Shown here: piece by piece, positions 1-11,728 of the stretch
How the letters are laid out: every line of letters begins with the position of its first letter
How positions within the stretch are numbered: the stretch's first letter is position 1
Assembly (NCBI GenBank): GCA_905233895.1
Contig: CAJOFL010000003.1
Span: forward strand, 39,117-103,116
Origin: an uncultured Bacteroidales bacterium
Lineage (GTDB): Bacteria > Bacteroidota > Bacteroidia > Bacteroidales > P3
Direction of reading: 5' to 3'
Length of the DNA: 64,000 bases
Translations under genes and position numbers: made by a program
The notes under the pieces: generated by a model
The model's database searches: none
Seen by the model: the letters and a program-made list of their open reading frames with translations, nothing else
What the model was told of the DNA's origin: nothing

Positions 1-1
1 G

Positions 2-829
2 CGCAAGGTCGTCGTCACCGATATCAACCCGCAATGCGTCATCTTCAGCGACGTGGGTCCCAGTTGCCGCTGGGTCGGCAACGAAGAAGGCCGCGCCGGC
101 GAAACCAACTGGAGCAGGCTGATAGTGGAAAGCGGGAAACGGACGACGGAAAGTGGCGGAAGTGGTGATATCGACGGCGACCGATGGATGCCGGCGGAGG
201 TCGACGTGAGCATCCGACCGGGCTGGTTCTGGCATAAAGAGGAACACCCAAAGCCAGTCAAGGAGCTTATGGAGATATACTATAACTCAGTGGGCCGCAA
301 TGGGCTGCTGTTGCTCAATGTGCCTGCCGACGACCGTGGCCGTATCTCGCCCGAAGACAGCGCCGTCCTGGTGGCCTTCCGCGCCGAACGCGACCGCATC
401 TTCAGCCACGATTTAACCGAGGGTGCTGTCATCGAAGCCTATGTAGGAGATGGAATTATGACCGCCGCCAAAAACCGCTACCCAACAAGCAATCTGACCG
501 ACACCGCCTACCATTCCTACTGGATGCTGAAAGGCAAGGACACCAGCAACATCACCCTGATAGTCGAATTACCGGAGGAACGCGAAATGGACATGATTGT
601 TCTTCAAGAGTATATCCCTCTCGGACAAAGAGTTTCAAAGTTCTCTATCAGTTATTCCTTCCCCGGATGTAACGGCGGTATGATTATTGCAGAAGGTACC
701 ACCATCGGCTATAAACGCATCGTCCGCCTGCCATTCCCCATACGCACGCAGACCTTGTTTATTACCCTCTCCGCCCTTGCGCCACCCGCATTAAACCGCA
801 TAGCCATCTATAACTCCAACGCCCAATGA
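2..829 (+). CDS. alpha-L-fucosidase (GH29-like), C-terminal part, 5' truncated by window edge
   Basis: Frame open from base 2: RKVVVTDINPQCVIFSDVGPSCRWVGNEEGRAGETNW...RPGWFWHKEEHPKPVKELMEIYYNSVGRNGLLLLNVPADDRG, typical of GH29 fucosidases. Confidence 0.9.
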   Translation, partial: RKVVVTDINPQCVIFSDVGPSCRWVGNEEGRAGETNWSRLIVESGKRTTESGGSGDIDGDRWMPAEVDVSIRPGWFWHKEEHPKPVKELMEIYYNSVGRNGLLLLNVPADDRGRISPEDSAVLVAFRAERDRIFSHDLTEGAVIEAYVGDGIMTAAKNRYPTSNLTDTAYHSYWMLKGKDTSNITLIVELPEEREMDMIVLQEYIPLGQRVSKFSISYSFPGCNGGMIIAEGTTIGYKRIVRLPFPIRTQTLFITLSALAPPALNRIAIYNSNAQ

Positions 830-2493
830 AACGCCTGCTTACTATACTTCTCGCTTTTTACTTTTCATTTTTCACTTTAACAGCGCAAGAGTTACCGCAG
901 GGCTACTTCCGCAACCCCCTCGACGGCGACATCGGCCTCTCGGCCACCTTCGCCGAGTTCCGAGCCAACCACTTCCACGGAGGGCTGGATATGCGTACCG
1001 GCGGCGCAATCGGGAAGCCTGTATACGCAGCTGCCGACGGATATGTGGCGAAGGTGAGCATTTCCCCCTGGGGTGGCGGTAAGATACTATATATCAAGCA
1101 TCCCAACGGTTACACAACCGTATATATGCACCTCGACAGCTACGCTGGAGAGATAGGCAAGGCGGTACTCAAGGAGCAATATGCACAGCAGTCCTACAGC
1201 ATCACCAAACTTTTTGCCCCAAATGAGCTGCCAGTGAGAAAAGGGCAGCTGGTGGCTCGCAGCGGCAACACAGGCGGCAGCGGCGGCCCCCACCTCCACT
1301 TCGAGATACGCAGCGGTGGGATGGAAGACCTGCACACCCACTCACGCACTTACAACCCCCTGCTCTTCGGAATTCCATATACCGACCGCATTAACCCCGT
1401 AATCCGCGGTATAAAGTTATATCCCGTTGGAGGGAAGCCCATAGAACTCGGTAAGGAAAGCACCATATCGGTGCCAACAGAATTCTATCTCGGCATCTAT
1501 GCCACCGATGCCGCCGAAGGCTCGACGCTACGCAACGGACTGCACCGCATCGAGGTGCATGTCGACAACCAACTGGCGTTCATGTACACCACCGACGCTT
1601 TCCCCGTCGACTCCACCCGTATGGTCAACGCACTCATTGACTACCGCCGCTACATCGACACACGACAGGCCTACCTCCTCACCCGCGCACTACCTGGCGC
1701 CGAAGGGGAATGGATACCTGTGCGGCAGGGCGATGGCATCTTCAGATTTGAGCTGGGCTCAAAACACAAGATACAAGTACGTGCCTACGACATCAAGGAT
1801 AACATCGCCGAGCGCACCTTCACGGTGAATGTCGACTATGAGAAAACGTACTGCCCGGTAGCCATAGGAACCACTGTAAAATACAATGCGCCACTAAACA
1901 TACAACAGCCGGCAGTCATAGTACAGATGTCGCCCTACACTCTTTACGATGATGACATTCTGGAAGTTCTAGACAAAGAGGAAGCCCCTTACAGTGCCCC
2001 TCTCGTCACCATACGACCTACCTTCAACGACATTCCGCCTGACAAAGCCTACACCCTTCGTCTCAAGCCAAAGGCCACACTCGGCGTCGACCCGTCAAAA
2101 GTGGTGGTAGCATTGGTCGGTGCCAAGAAACTCTCGGCATATACTACCTCATATAACGACGGCTGGTATACAGCCCAGGTGCGCAATTTCGGCCAGTTCA
2201 CCCTCGCCGTCGATACCATCTCTCCCACGGTTCTTCCGCTCAACTTCAGCGACGGGAAGTCCCTAAAAAGCACCACCCTGAAAGTAAAAATCGGCGACAA
2301 CCTTAGCGGTATCCAGACCTACAACTGCTACCTTAACGGCAGCTGGATACTGGCCGAATACGACGGCAAAAGCGCCACTCTCGTTATCGATGCCCGCGGC
2401 AAAATAAAAGGCGGCGCCAACAAACTGCGTGTTGCAGTGGTTGACGCCGCCGGTAACGTTGCGGATGTCACTTACATCATTCGAAACTCTTGA
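826..2493 (+). CDS. M23 family metallopeptidase (LytM-like), secreted
   Basis: Signal peptide; ATGA overlap with upstream [15 protein letters not shown]...[16 protein letters not shown] zinc-peptidase motifs. Confidence 0.9.
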   Translation: MKRLLTILLAFYFSFFTLTAQELPQGYFRNPLDGDIGLSATFAEFRANHFHGGLDMRTGGAIGKPVYAAADGYVAKVSISPWGGGKILYIKHPNGYTTVYMHLDSYAGEIGKAVLKEQYAQQSYSITKLFAPNELPVRKGQLVARSGNTGGSGGPHLHFEIRSGGMEDLHTHSRTYNPLLFGIPYTDRINPVIRGIKLYPVGGKPIELGKESTISVPTEFYLGIYATDAAEGSTLRNGLHRIEVHVDNQLAFMYTTDAFPVDSTRMVNALIDYRRYIDTRQAYLLTRALPGAEGEWIPVRQGDGIFRFELGSKHKIQVRAYDIKDNIAERTFTVNVDYEKTYCPVAIGTTVKYNAPLNIQQPAVIVQMSPYTLYDDDILEVLDKEEAPYSAPLVTIRPTFNDIPPDKAYTLRLKPKATLGVDPSKVVVALVGAKKLSAYTTSYNDGWYTAQVRNFGQFTLAVDTISPTVLPLNFSDGKSLKSTTLKVKIGDNLSGIQTYNCYLNGSWILAEYDGKSATLVIDARGKIKGGANKLRVAVVDAAGNVADVTYIIRNS

Positions 2494-3697
2494 TAGCCTC
2501 TTTGATGAGTTCCATAGCCTCACGCAGCTGCTGTTCGGTGATGACCAGCGGGGGAGCGAAGCGGATGATGTGCTGATGAGTCGGCTTGGCGAGAACGCCC
2601 AGGTCGCGCATCTTCAAGCAGACATCCCATGCCTCCTTGCCATTGTGAGGCTTGATGATGATGGCATTCAAGAGACCTTTACCACGGACTTTCTCGATCA
2701 TCGGGCTCTTGAAGTTGGTCATCTCCTCACGGAAAATCTTACCAAGACGCTCGGCGTTCTCCATCAGATGCTCGTCCTTGATAACCTGAAGGGCGGCAAT
2801 GGAGACTTTGGCGGCAATGGGGTTGCCACCGAAAGTGGAACCGTGCTCACCGGGTTTGATGTTGAGCATGATATCGTCGTCGGCCAACACAGCGCTCACT
2901 GGCATCACGCCGCCACCGAGAGCCTTGCCGAGGATGAGCAGGTCAGGACGCACACCTTCATGGTCGCAGGCCAACATCTTGCCGGTACGGGCGATACCGC
3001 ACTGCACCTCGTCGGCCATAAACAGCACGTTGTACTTGTGGCAAATATCATAGCATTTCTTCAGGTAACCCTCGTCAGGCACATAGACGCCAGCCTCGCC
3101 CTGGATAGGCTCGACGAGGAAGCCGGCCACTTTCTTGCCGTGTTCGGCCAGACAGCGCTCGAGAGCGTCGGGATCATTGTAGGGGATGCGCAGGAAACCG
3201 GGGGTCATGGGGCCATAATTGGCGTAGCTCTCGGGGTCGTTGCTCATAGTGATGATGGTGATGGTACGGCCGTGGAAGTTACCTTCGCAGCAGACAATCA
3301 TAACCTCATCGTTGGGGATGCCTTTCTTCACCACACCCCAGCGGCGGGCCAGTTTCAGGGCGGTCTCGTCGGCTTCAGCACCGGTGTTCATCGGGAGTAC
3401 CTTGTCGTAGCCAAAATACTCGGTCACATATTTCTCCCATTCGCCGAGGCAGTTGTTGTAGAAAGCACGGCTACTAAGGGTCAGCTCGTGGGCCTGGTCG
3501 CACATGGCCTTGACGATTTTCGGGTGGCAGTGACCCTGGTTCACAGCGCTATAGGCCGAGAGGAAGTCGAAATACTTCTTACCCTCGCAGTCCCACACGA
3601 AAGCGCCCTCGCCTTTTGCGAGCACAACGGGCAGCGGATGATAGTTATGGGCGCCATATTTGGCTTCCATTTCCATGAATTGCTCTGATTTTGTCAT
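2477..3697 (-). CDS. rocD: ornithine--oxo-acid aminotransferase
   Basis: 406 aa; class III aminotransferase, [53 protein letters not shown]. Confidence 0.9.
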   Translation of the reverse strand: MTKSEQFMEMEAKYGAHNYHPLPVVLAKGEGAFVWDCEGKKYFDFLSAYSAVNQGHCHPKIVKAMCDQAHELTLSSRAFYNNCLGEWEKYVTEYFGYDKVLPMNTGAEADETALKLARRWGVVKKGIPNDEVMIVCCEGNFHGRTITIITMSNDPESYANYGPMTPGFLRIPYNDPDALERCLAEHGKKVAGFLVEPIQGEAGVYVPDEGYLKKCYDICHKYNVLFMADEVQCGIARTGKMLACDHEGVRPDLLILGKALGGGVMPVSAVLADDDIMLNIKPGEHGSTFGGNPIAAKVSIAALQVIKDEHLMENAERLGKIFREEMTNFKSPMIEKVRGKGLLNAIIIKPHNGKEAWDVCLKMRDLGVLAKPTHQHIIRFAPPLVITEQQLREAMELIKEAIKSFE

Positions 3698-3932
3698 AGT
3701 TGTATTGTTTTATATTGTTAATTATTATTTAACTAACGGGAGTGCAAATATACACACTTTTTCCCAATGTAGGAAAATATTTTTTCAACAGACACTGTGG
3801 GATTTAACTCTAATAAAAAAAATACGGACATATAACAAGGCACCATCGCCTTATTTTCGCCAGGGTATAGCCGATGAATAATATTATTATGGAGGCGATA
3901 TAATTTCCCGACGAATTTTACGTTATATATAC

Positions 3933-5597
3933 GTGAACAAAGACAACACCATACTTGAGGTCAAGGACTTGTCGGTCGCATTCGGCGGTCGGACGGTGGT
4001 GGAGGATGTTAGCTACGCGCTCGGTCGCGGACGGACGCTGGGCATCGTGGGCGAAAGCGGCTCTGGAAAGAGCGTCAGCTCGCTGGCCCTTATGGGTTTG
4101 CTCCCGAAGCAGGCCTCGGTCACCGGCAGCGCACGTCTCGACGGCGAAGAACTGCTCACCCTCGACGAGGAAGGTTTCCGCCATATCCGTGGCAACCGCA
4201 TAAGCATGGTGTTCCAGGAGCCAATGACAAGCCTCAACCCCGTGCAGAAATGCGGTCCGCAGGTGGTGGAGATGATAAAAGGGGAAGGTGGAAACCGGAA
4301 GGTGGAAAAAAAGAAGGTCATCGAACTCTTCAAAGAGGTGCTTCTCCCACGCCCCGAGAAGATTTTCGACAGCTATCCCCACGAGTTGAGCGGCGGCCAG
4401 AAGCAGCGAGTGATGATTGCCATGGCACTCATCAACCAGCCTGACATCATCATCGCCGACGAGCCGACGACGGCCCTCGACGTGACTGTTCAGAAAACCA
4501 TCCTCGAACTACTCAAGCAACTGCAGGAGAAACACGGCGTGAGCATCATCTTCATCAGCCACGACCTAGGCGTTATCGGGCAGGTGGCCGACGACATCAT
4601 GGTGATGTACCGCGGCAAGGTAGTGGAGCAAGGCCCAGCCGACAAGATACTTCACCATCCCAGTGAGCCTTACACCAAGGGACTGCTCGCATGCCGCCCC
4701 CCACTCGACAGCCGTCCGAGGCGACTCCCGACAGTGGAAGACTACCTGAACAACAACCTTAATGACCATACGAGCTTTAACGACTTTAAGACCCTTAACA
4801 CTAACACCCCTCTTATCGAGGTCAAGAACCTAACTGTGACTTACACCCTCAAGCGGAGTATCTTCGGACGATCGCTGCAGACCTTGAAGGGTGTAGACGG
4901 TGCTAGTTTCGACATCCGCGAGGGCGAAACCCTCGGATTGGTGGGTGAGAGCGGATGCGGAAAGACCACCCTTGGACGAGCCCTGCTGCGGCTGATAGAG
5001 CACTCGGACGGCAGTATCAGTTACCGCGGGAAGCCCCTCAACCAACTGGGCATCCGAGAAATGCGCGCCCTGCGCCCGAAACTGCAGATAATCTTCCAAG
5101 ACCCCTACTCATCGCTCAATCCCAGAATCACCATCGGCGAAGCAATCCTCGAACCCTTAAAAGTTCATCGGAATAATCAGAAAAACCCGAAAGATCTTGT
5201 CCTCACCCTTATGCAGCAGGTAGGCCTACAGCCAGACTGGTACAGCCGTTATCCGCATGAGCTCAGCGGCGGCCAGCGGCAGCGCGTTTGCATCGCCCGC
5301 GCCCTTATCCTGCAACCCGAACTGGTGGTATGCGACGAGAGCGTGTCAGCACTCGACGTAAGTGTGCAGGCACAAGTGATCAACCTCCTCAACGACCTCA
5401 AGGAACGCTACCACTATACATATTTATTTATAACACACGACCTAGCGGTGGCGCACTACATCTCCGACCGCATCATGGTGATGCAGAAAGGACGTATCGT
5501 GGAAAGCGGCACTGCCGACGAGGTGTTCTCCAACCCGCAGACCGACTATACCCGATCGCTCCTCGACGCAATACCCCGAATAAACAGAACGATATGA
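3933..5597 (+). CDS. ABC transporter ATP-binding protein with two fused ATPase domains (oligopeptide/dipeptide family)
   Basis: Two Walker A motifs (GESGSGKS, GESGCGKT), two LSGGQ(K/R)QR signatures, DEPTTALDV and DESVSALDV. Confidence 0.92.
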   Translation: MNKDNTILEVKDLSVAFGGRTVVEDVSYALGRGRTLGIVGESGSGKSVSSLALMGLLPKQASVTGSARLDGEELLTLDEEGFRHIRGNRISMVFQEPMTSLNPVQKCGPQVVEMIKGEGGNRKVEKKKVIELFKEVLLPRPEKIFDSYPHELSGGQKQRVMIAMALINQPDIIIADEPTTALDVTVQKTILELLKQLQEKHGVSIIFISHDLGVIGQVADDIMVMYRGKVVEQGPADKILHHPSEPYTKGLLACRPPLDSRPRRLPTVEDYLNNNLNDHTSFNDFKTLNTNTPLIEVKNLTVTYTLKRSIFGRSLQTLKGVDGASFDIREGETLGLVGESGCGKTTLGRALLRLIEHSDGSISYRGKPLNQLGIREMRALRPKLQIIFQDPYSSLNPRITIGEAILEPLKVHRNNQKNPKDLVLTLMQQVGLQPDWYSRYPHELSGGQRQRVCIARALILQPELVVCDESVSALDVSVQAQVINLLNDLKERYHYTYLFITHDLAVAHYISDRIMVMQKGRIVESGTADEVFSNPQTDYTRSLLDAIPRINRTI

Positions 5598-7141
5598 CCA
5601 AAATTATCGATACAGTCAACGGCCTGGTTTGGAGTCCCGCACTGGTGGGTCTCTGCCTGCTAGCTGGCCTCTACTTCTCGCTGCGCACCCGTTTCGTGCA
5701 GGTTCGACGCTTCGGCGAGATGTTCCGCCTGCTTTTCGGCAGTGCCGGTAAGGACAAGAAAAAGACTGGTATCTCGTCGTTCCAAGCTTTCGCAATGGCC
5801 CTTTCGGGTCGTGTGGGTACGGGAAATATCGTGGGAGTGGCCACCGCTATCGGATTCGGCGGTCCGGGAGCCATAGTGTGGATGTGGATTATTGCCTTTT
5901 TTGGAGCCGGAAGCGCCTTCGTCGAAGCCACATTGGCCCAAATCTACAAAGAGGACCACAACGGTCAGTTCCGCGGAGGTCCGGCCTACTATATCGAGAA
6001 AGGTCTGCACAGCCCCTTCTTCGGTGGAGTGTTCGCTGTATTGGCCGCAGTAGCTTGTGGAATCTTCCTCCCTCCCGTGCAATGCAACGGAATAGCGCTG
6101 AGTTGTGCCCGCTCGTTCGGAGTGGAGGCCTGGATGATTGGCGCTTTGGTGGCTCTGCTTATAGCATTGGTGATTATCGGCGGAGTGAAACGAATAGCTA
6201 ACGTGGCACAGATTGTGGCCCCATTTATGGCTGTGCTCTACATAATCCTTTCGATAGTGGTGCTGGCCGTACACTGGCAAGTGGTGCCCCACGTGTTCCT
6301 CCAGATGCTGCGTGGAGCTGTGGGAGTGAACGAAGTGGGTGGAGCCCTGCTGGGAAGCACCATAGCATGGGGTGTGAAACGCGGTATCTACAGCAACGAA
6401 GCCGGACAAGGTACAGGCCCCATAGTGGCAGCAGCAGCCAAAGTATCGCATCCAGTGAAACAGGGTCTGGTTCAAGCCTTCTCGGTATATATCGACACCC
6501 TCTTGGTATGCACCGCCACCGCTCTTATGATTCTGGCTTGCAAGACCTACAACATCATAGACACCGTGCAGCAGACCGCCGGTGGTCCAATTGTCACCTA
6601 CCTCCAGCAAAATCCCAGAGCCCCCGAAGGCGAGCCGGGTGTGTTCTACACCACAGGAGCCCTTGGAACCGTCATTGGACCGAGAGCAGGCGATATGGTG
6701 ATTTCCATAGCTCTCTTCTTTTTCGCGTTCACCACCATCATGGCCTACTACTACTATGCAGAAACCAACCTCGTCTACCTCTTCAACCGCTGGCGTCGCC
6801 GTATCTACAAGAAACACCCCGAACGACTTGATGAGCTTGAACGAGCCGACGAACATTTCGGAGATGACCGGGGTGAGAAGATAGTAGTGTGGCTTCTTCG
6901 TACAGGCACCATCACAGCCGTCTTCTGCGGTTCGCTTGTGGGAAGCGGTATAGTGTGGACCATCGGTGATATCGGAGTAGGCGCAATGGCCTGGATAAAT
7001 ATCGTGGCTATCCTGCTGCTCTCGCCAAAGGCTCTACGAAGCCTGAAAGACTACGAAAGTCAGCGCCGCAAGGGAGAAGAACCACAGTTCGACCCCGACT
7101 CGCTGAACATTCCCAATGCCGATTTCTGGCAGCGCGACTAG
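5594..7141 (+). CDS. sodium:alanine symporter family (AGCS) transporter
   Basis: ATG at 5594 overlaps the upstream stop; GRVGTGNIVGVATAIGFGGPGAIVWMW, SNEAGQGTGPIVAAAAKVSHPVKQGLVQ. Confidence 0.92.
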   Translation: MTKIIDTVNGLVWSPALVGLCLLAGLYFSLRTRFVQVRRFGEMFRLLFGSAGKDKKKTGISSFQAFAMALSGRVGTGNIVGVATAIGFGGPGAIVWMWIIAFFGAGSAFVEATLAQIYKEDHNGQFRGGPAYYIEKGLHSPFFGGVFAVLAAVACGIFLPPVQCNGIALSCARSFGVEAWMIGALVALLIALVIIGGVKRIANVAQIVAPFMAVLYIILSIVVLAVHWQVVPHVFLQMLRGAVGVNEVGGALLGSTIAWGVKRGIYSNEAGQGTGPIVAAAAKVSHPVKQGLVQAFSVYIDTLLVCTATALMILACKTYNIIDTVQQTAGGPIVTYLQQNPRAPEGEPGVFYTTGALGTVIGPRAGDMVISIALFFFAFTTIMAYYYYAETNLVYLFNRWRRRIYKKHPERLDELERADEHFGDDRGEKIVVWLLRTGTITAVFCGSLVGSGIVWTIGDIGVGAMAWINIVAILLLSPKALRSLKDYESQRRKGEEPQFDPDSLNIPNADFWQRD

Positions 7142-7223
7142 CGTAACACATTCATAAACCGTAGCTTCACCCTTTCTGAAAATGGAGGGGTGAATAATTA
7201 TTTTCATTTTTTTGAATTTTTTT

Positions 7224-7254
7224 TTTGCAGGAATCAAAAAAGGTTGTATCTTTG
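7224..7254 (+). promoter_or_regulatory. Bacteroidetes-type promoter for SPFH gene
   Basis: TTTG (7224-7227), 19-bp spacer, TATCTTTG (7247-7254). Confidence 0.7.
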
Positions 7255-7316
7255 CACTCAGAATGATATCAAAACAATATCAGTTGATTCAAAATAACAA
7301 ATTAAATGTCAATACT

Positions 7317-8267
7317 ATGAACACAGAAACATTAAAGAAAATGACTGCATGGAACAACGGGTTCCTACAACTCTTTATCGACTTGGCTCTTGTCGCGCTT
7401 GCCCTCTTCCTGTGCATCAGCGCCGGTGAGAACAACTTCACGATGGGTGGTATTCTGGGAGGTCTCTGCTGGGTACTATGGGGGCTGCACGTGTGCGGAT
7501 TCATGGTGATTCAGCCCAATCAGAGCCGCGTACTCACATTCTTCGGACGTTACAGCGGAACGGTGGTCGACAACGGATTCTTCTGGACCAACCCCTTCTA
7601 TGTGAAACGTAAACTATCGTTACGCGCACGTAATATGGATGTGCCCCCCATCAAGGTGAACGATGCCGGCGGTAACCCCATCATGATTGGTCTGGTGCTG
7701 GTGTGGCGCATCAAAGACACCTACAAAGCATGCTTCAATATCGACGTGGAAACCACAGTCCAACCTACCAGCCGTCAGGCGGGCACCAACCAGAACAACG
7801 TCACTCAGCAATTGAAGGGTTACGACAACTTCGTTTCGGTTCAGAGTGATTCGGCCCTTCGTAAGGTGGCCAGCCTCTATTCCTACGACAACCTCGAAGA
7901 CAAGAACGAGGTAACGCTGCGCAACGGTGGCGACGAAATCAACCGCCGACTGGAACAGGAAATCAGCAAGCACCTCGATATAGCCGGTATCGAAGTGGTC
8001 GAAGCCCGCATCAACTATCTAGCCTATGCTCAGGAGATTGCCTCTGTGATGCTCAAACGTCAGCAGGCAGAAGCCATCATAGCAGCCCGTGAGAAGATTG
8101 TCGAAGGTGCCGTCTCGATGGTTGATATGGCCCTCAAGAAACTGGCTGCCGACAACGTGGTGGAGATGGACGACGAGCGCAAAGCCGCTATGGTGAGCAA
8201 CCTGATGGTGGTGCTCTGTGGCGACGAAGGTGCCAGTCCAGTGGTGAATACAGGCTCAATATATTAA
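7317..8267 (+). CDS. SPFH/band-7 domain protein
   Basis: Start placed at ATG 7317 downstream of the promoter; [23 protein letters not shown]...[17 protein letters not shown]. Confidence 0.88.
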   Translation: MNTETLKKMTAWNNGFLQLFIDLALVALALFLCISAGENNFTMGGILGGLCWVLWGLHVCGFMVIQPNQSRVLTFFGRYSGTVVDNGFFWTNPFYVKRKLSLRARNMDVPPIKVNDAGGNPIMIGLVLVWRIKDTYKACFNIDVETTVQPTSRQAGTNQNNVTQQLKGYDNFVSVQSDSALRKVASLYSYDNLEDKNEVTLRNGGDEINRRLEQEISKHLDIAGIEVVEARINYLAYAQEIASVMLKRQQAEAIIAAREKIVEGAVSMVDMALKKLAADNVVEMDDERKAAMVSNLMVVLCGDEGASPVVNTGSIY

Positions 8268-8281
8268 TACTACAATAAACA

Positions 8282-9058
8282 ATGGAAGAAATACTCAAAG
8301 CCGAAGGCCTGACAAAGACTTTCAACCTGAGCCGCAAGCAGCAGAAGATTGAGCGTACCACAGCCAAACGTAAGGTGGCAGTGGACAACCTCACCTTCAG
8401 CGCCTATCGTGGCGAGATATTCGGCCTGCTCGGTCCCAACGGGGCCGGTAAGACCACAACCCTACGCATGCTCTCAACCCTTATCCGTCCCGATTCGGGC
8501 GACGCTCTGCTCGACGGATGCAGCATCGTAAGCGAGCCAGCCGAAGTGCGTTCCAAAATTGGTTTCCTCACTTCAGAACTGAAACTCGAAGACTTCTTCA
8601 CCCCCAACTACCTCTTTGACTTCTTCAGCCAGCTGCACGGAGTGAACGAAGCCACGATGCGCGAACGCAAGGAGCGTATGTTCAAACGTTTCGGTATCGA
8701 CAAGTTTGCCGAAGTGAAGGTTGCTAACCTCTCGACCGGTATGAAGCAGAAACTCTCGCTGGTCATATCGTTGGTGCACGACCCCGAAGTGATTATCTTC
8801 GACGAGCCCACCAACGGACTCGACGTGCTCACAGCCCGTACCGTTACCGACTATCTGCAGGAGTTGCGTTCCGAAGGCAAGACAATCATCCTTTCGACCC
8901 ATATTTTCAGCCTTGTGGAACGTCTCTGTGACCGTGTGGGTATAATCATTGACGGACGATTGACGGCCTGCGGTCCACTGTCCGAAGTATGCGACGGAAT
9001 GACTATCGAGGACCGCTTCTTCGAAATGTACAAAGAGATGAAAGGAGGTGAAGAATGA
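8282..9058 (+). CDS. ABC transporter ATP-binding protein (NatA-like)
   Basis: GLLGPNGAGKTTTLRML, LSTGMKQKLSLV, VIIFDEPTNGLDV. Confidence 0.9.
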   Translation: MEEILKAEGLTKTFNLSRKQQKIERTTAKRKVAVDNLTFSAYRGEIFGLLGPNGAGKTTTLRMLSTLIRPDSGDALLDGCSIVSEPAEVRSKIGFLTSELKLEDFFTPNYLFDFFSQLHGVNEATMRERKERMFKRFGIDKFAEVKVANLSTGMKQKLSLVISLVHDPEVIIFDEPTNGLDVLTARTVTDYLQELRSEGKTIILSTHIFSLVERLCDRVGIIIDGRLTACGPLSEVCDGMTIEDRFFEMYKEMKGGEE

Positions 9059-10239
9059 AAAGCAACACACTAACAATTATCAAGAAAGAGTTTGCCCGCT
9101 TCTTCGGCGACCGCCAGTTGCTGTTCACCACAGTGATTATGCCGGGCCTGCTCATATATATCATCTACAGCCTTATGGGCTCCGGTATCCAGAAGATGGT
9201 TACCGAAGGGCAGAACGAAGTGGTAACAATGCGAGTGGAGAATATGCCTCAAAGTATGGCTCCCCTGCTCACCGCCATCGACAGCAACCTTGTGGTTGTG
9301 GAGCAGGCTTTCACCGACAAGGATATCGAGCAACTGGAGGATAAGGACATCAACGCCGTACTGCTGCGTTTCCCCGAAGGGTTCGACGATGTGCTCACCG
9401 CACCAGTCGACCCAGCCGCATTGCCCAACGTGGAAATCTACTACAACAGCACCAACAATGCCTCGAGCCGCGTGTATATGATAGTAAGCACCATGCTCGG
9501 AAACTACGGCCGACCATTCACTGTGAATGTACCGCAGACCGAGGAGCAGCGTTTCGACCAGGCTAGCGACGAAAGCATCGGAGCCATGATATGGAGCAAG
9601 ATACTGCCCATGCTTATCGTCATGATGCTCTTCAGCGGCGTAATGGCCATTGCACCCAGCAGCATCGCCGGCGAGAAGGAACGCGGCACCATTGCAACCC
9701 TTCTTGTTACCCCCATGAAGCGCAACGACCTCGCACTCGGCAAGATTATTAGCCTCAGTGGTATTGCTCTGCTCAGCGGTATCTCTAGCTTTATCGGTAT
9801 AGCCCTCTCGCTGCCCAAAATGATCAGTATGGAGGGAGCGGATACTGCCAGCATGCTCGGATTCCACTACACCACCAACGACTACATCGTCCTGCTTCTG
9901 GTCATCTTTGCTTCGGTGCTCATCATGGCTTCCGCCATAAGCCTGCTTTCCGCACTGGCCAAAGACGTGAAGAACGCCGGCACGATGGTTACCCCCTTCA
10001 TGCTGGTGGTGATGCTGGCTGGCCTGCTCCCCATGTTCCAGGATGGCGCATCGTCCAACCTTATGATTTACCTCATCCCCTTCTATAACAGTATCGAGGT
10101 GATGACCGCCGTCTTCTCCCACGAGATGGAGTGGATGCCCGTAATCGTAACGCTGGCCTCCGATGTGTTCTACACAGGCATAGCCGTATGGGGCCTCACC
10201 CGTATGTTCAACAGCGAAAAAGTGATGTTCTCACGATGA
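9055..10239 (+). CDS. ABC transporter permease (NatB/ABC-2 type)
   Basis: Multi-TM, AGEKERGTIATLLVTPMKRNDLALGKI; overlaps the ATPase gene. Confidence 0.88.
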   Translation: MKSNTLTIIKKEFARFFGDRQLLFTTVIMPGLLIYIIYSLMGSGIQKMVTEGQNEVVTMRVENMPQSMAPLLTAIDSNLVVVEQAFTDKDIEQLEDKDINAVLLRFPEGFDDVLTAPVDPAALPNVEIYYNSTNNASSRVYMIVSTMLGNYGRPFTVNVPQTEEQRFDQASDESIGAMIWSKILPMLIVMMLFSGVMAIAPSSIAGEKERGTIATLLVTPMKRNDLALGKIISLSGIALLSGISSFIGIALSLPKMISMEGADTASMLGFHYTTNDYIVLLLVIFASVLIMASAISLLSALAKDVKNAGTMVTPFMLVVMLAGLLPMFQDGASSNLMIYLIPFYNSIEVMTAVFSHEMEWMPVIVTLASDVFYTGIAVWGLTRMFNSEKVMFSR

Positions 10240-10394
10240 AAAAGACCTTTGCACTACGAATCGACTCCGAAGTCTACGACGCCATCGAGAAATGGGCCGC
10301 GGACGACTTCCGCAGTGCCAATGGCCAGATAGAATGGCTGCTCAATGAGGCTTTGAAAAAGGCCAAACGTATGCCTAAAAAGAAAGAACAATGA
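10236..10394 (+). CDS. small Arc-type ribbon-helix-helix protein
   Basis: 52 aa MKKTFALRIDSEVYDAIEKWAADDFRSANGQIEWLLNEALKKAKR, Arc-like. Confidence 0.75.
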   Translation: MKKTFALRIDSEVYDAIEKWAADDFRSANGQIEWLLNEALKKAKRMPKKKEQ

Positions 10395-11728
10395 AAAAGA
10401 CAATGATACTTCTGCTATTGTGTGTGGGTCTTACGGCCCATGCACAATGGTGGACTGGAATGAGCCAGAAGACCAACCTGGCACTCTGCATCCACCTTAC
10501 CGACACTTCGGCCGAATTGTATAGCCCCATGCAGACCATGGACCCGATACCGGTGAGCAGCTGGAACCTCGAGAACAGCAACCTGACTATCAACTGTAAG
10601 AGCATCGGTCTGTCAATGAACCTCACGCGCAAAGATAGCACCTTTGTCGGCTTCTGGAAGCAGGGATTTCTGAAAGAAAAAATATCTTTCTATCCTACCG
10701 ACACCATCTTCCAGCTCCGCCGTCCGCAGACACCGCAACCGCCCTACCGCTTCGACGAGGAGACGGTCACGGCTGACTATACCGACTCGCAAGGTAATAA
10801 GGTACACCTTGAAGGCACCCTCACCTACCCCAAGAGCAGCAATCGGTTCCCCTGTATCGTACTCGTAAGCGGTAGCGGGCAGCAGAACCGCGACGAGGAA
10901 ATCTTCCAGCACAAACCCTTCCTTGTAATTGCCGACTATCTGGCATCGCGCGGTATCGCCGTCCTACGATATGACGACCGAGGAGTTGGTGCAAGCACAG
11001 GTTCGCTCGATAATGCCGACACCCGACTCTTCTCCGAAGATGCAGAAGCAATGTTCCGTGCTGTAAAGAAAAACAAGCATGTAGACGCTGCCCGTTTAGG
11101 CATGGGCGGACATAGTGAAGGAGGTGCAATTGCACCGATGGTGGCAGCAAGGAACAAGGACGTGAAATTCGTCGTGATGCTCGCCGGACAAGGTTGCACC
11201 GGACTCGATGTGCTGCTTCAACAGAACGAAGCCATCTACCGTTCCGCAGGTGTGAGAGACAGCCTGATTGCCGTCCGTGTAGCTTGTATGAGAGAAGTGT
11301 TCCGGATGCCCGCAGGCAGCAGCCAGAAGGAGTATAAGGCCGTCATCGACCGACACACTTCAGGTCTCACAAAAGAACAGATAGACAGCATCGGACTCGG
11401 TCGCGGTACAGTCGCCGCCCTCAAGCAGCAACTCGACAGCCGTTGGATGCAAAGTTTCATCACACTCGACCCCGCAGAATACCTACCCAAAGTAAAATGC
11501 CCTATACTTGCACTCAACGGCTGGCTTGATTGTCAAGTTCTATGTGAGCCGAATCTGAAACGCATCGAGGAACTGACCGACGGACGTGCCGTATGCAACC
11601 AGCAACAAGGGCTCAACCATCTGTTCCAACATTGCACCATAGGCAGCCCTGATGAATATATACTAATCGAGGAGACTTTCGACCCCTACACAATGGCAAC
11701 CATTGCCGACTGGATATTGGGGCTATAG
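10391..11728 (+). CDS. secreted alpha/beta hydrolase
   Basis: Signal peptide; VLVSGSGQQNRDEE, GMGGHSEGGAIAP nucleophile elbow, GLNHLFQ. Confidence 0.87.
   Translation: MKKTMILLLLCVGLTAHAQWWTGMSQKTNLALCIHLTDTSAELYSPMQTMDPIPVSSWNLENSNLTINCKSIGLSMNLTRKDSTFVGFWKQGFLKEKISFYPTDTIFQLRRPQTPQPPYRFDEETVTADYTDSQGNKVHLEGTLTYPKSSNRFPCIVLVSGSGQQNRDEEIFQHKPFLVIADYLASRGIAVLRYDDRGVGASTGSLDNADTRLFSEDAEAMFRAVKKNKHVDAARLGMGGHSEGGAIAPMVAARNKDVKFVVMLAGQGCTGLDVLLQQNEAIYRSAGVRDSLIAVRVACMREVFRMPAGSSQKEYKAVIDRHTSGLTKEQIDSIGLGRGTVAALKQQLDSRWMQSFITLDPAEYLPKVKCPILALNGWLDCQVLCEPNLKRIEELTDGRAVCNQQQGLNHLFQHCTIGSPDEYILIEETFDPYTMATIADWILGL

Noticed and set aside
2429-3688. 419-aa + strand ORF
   Set aside because: Antisense shadow of rocD (2477-3697, -), which has clear class III aminotransferase motifs; low-complexity His/Val/Gly translation.
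5660-6856. 398-aa - strand ORF
   Set aside because: Shadow ORF opposite the AGCS symporter; residue content atypical of real proteins.
9070-10122. 350-aa - strand ORF
   Set aside because: Shadow ORF opposite the ABC permease.
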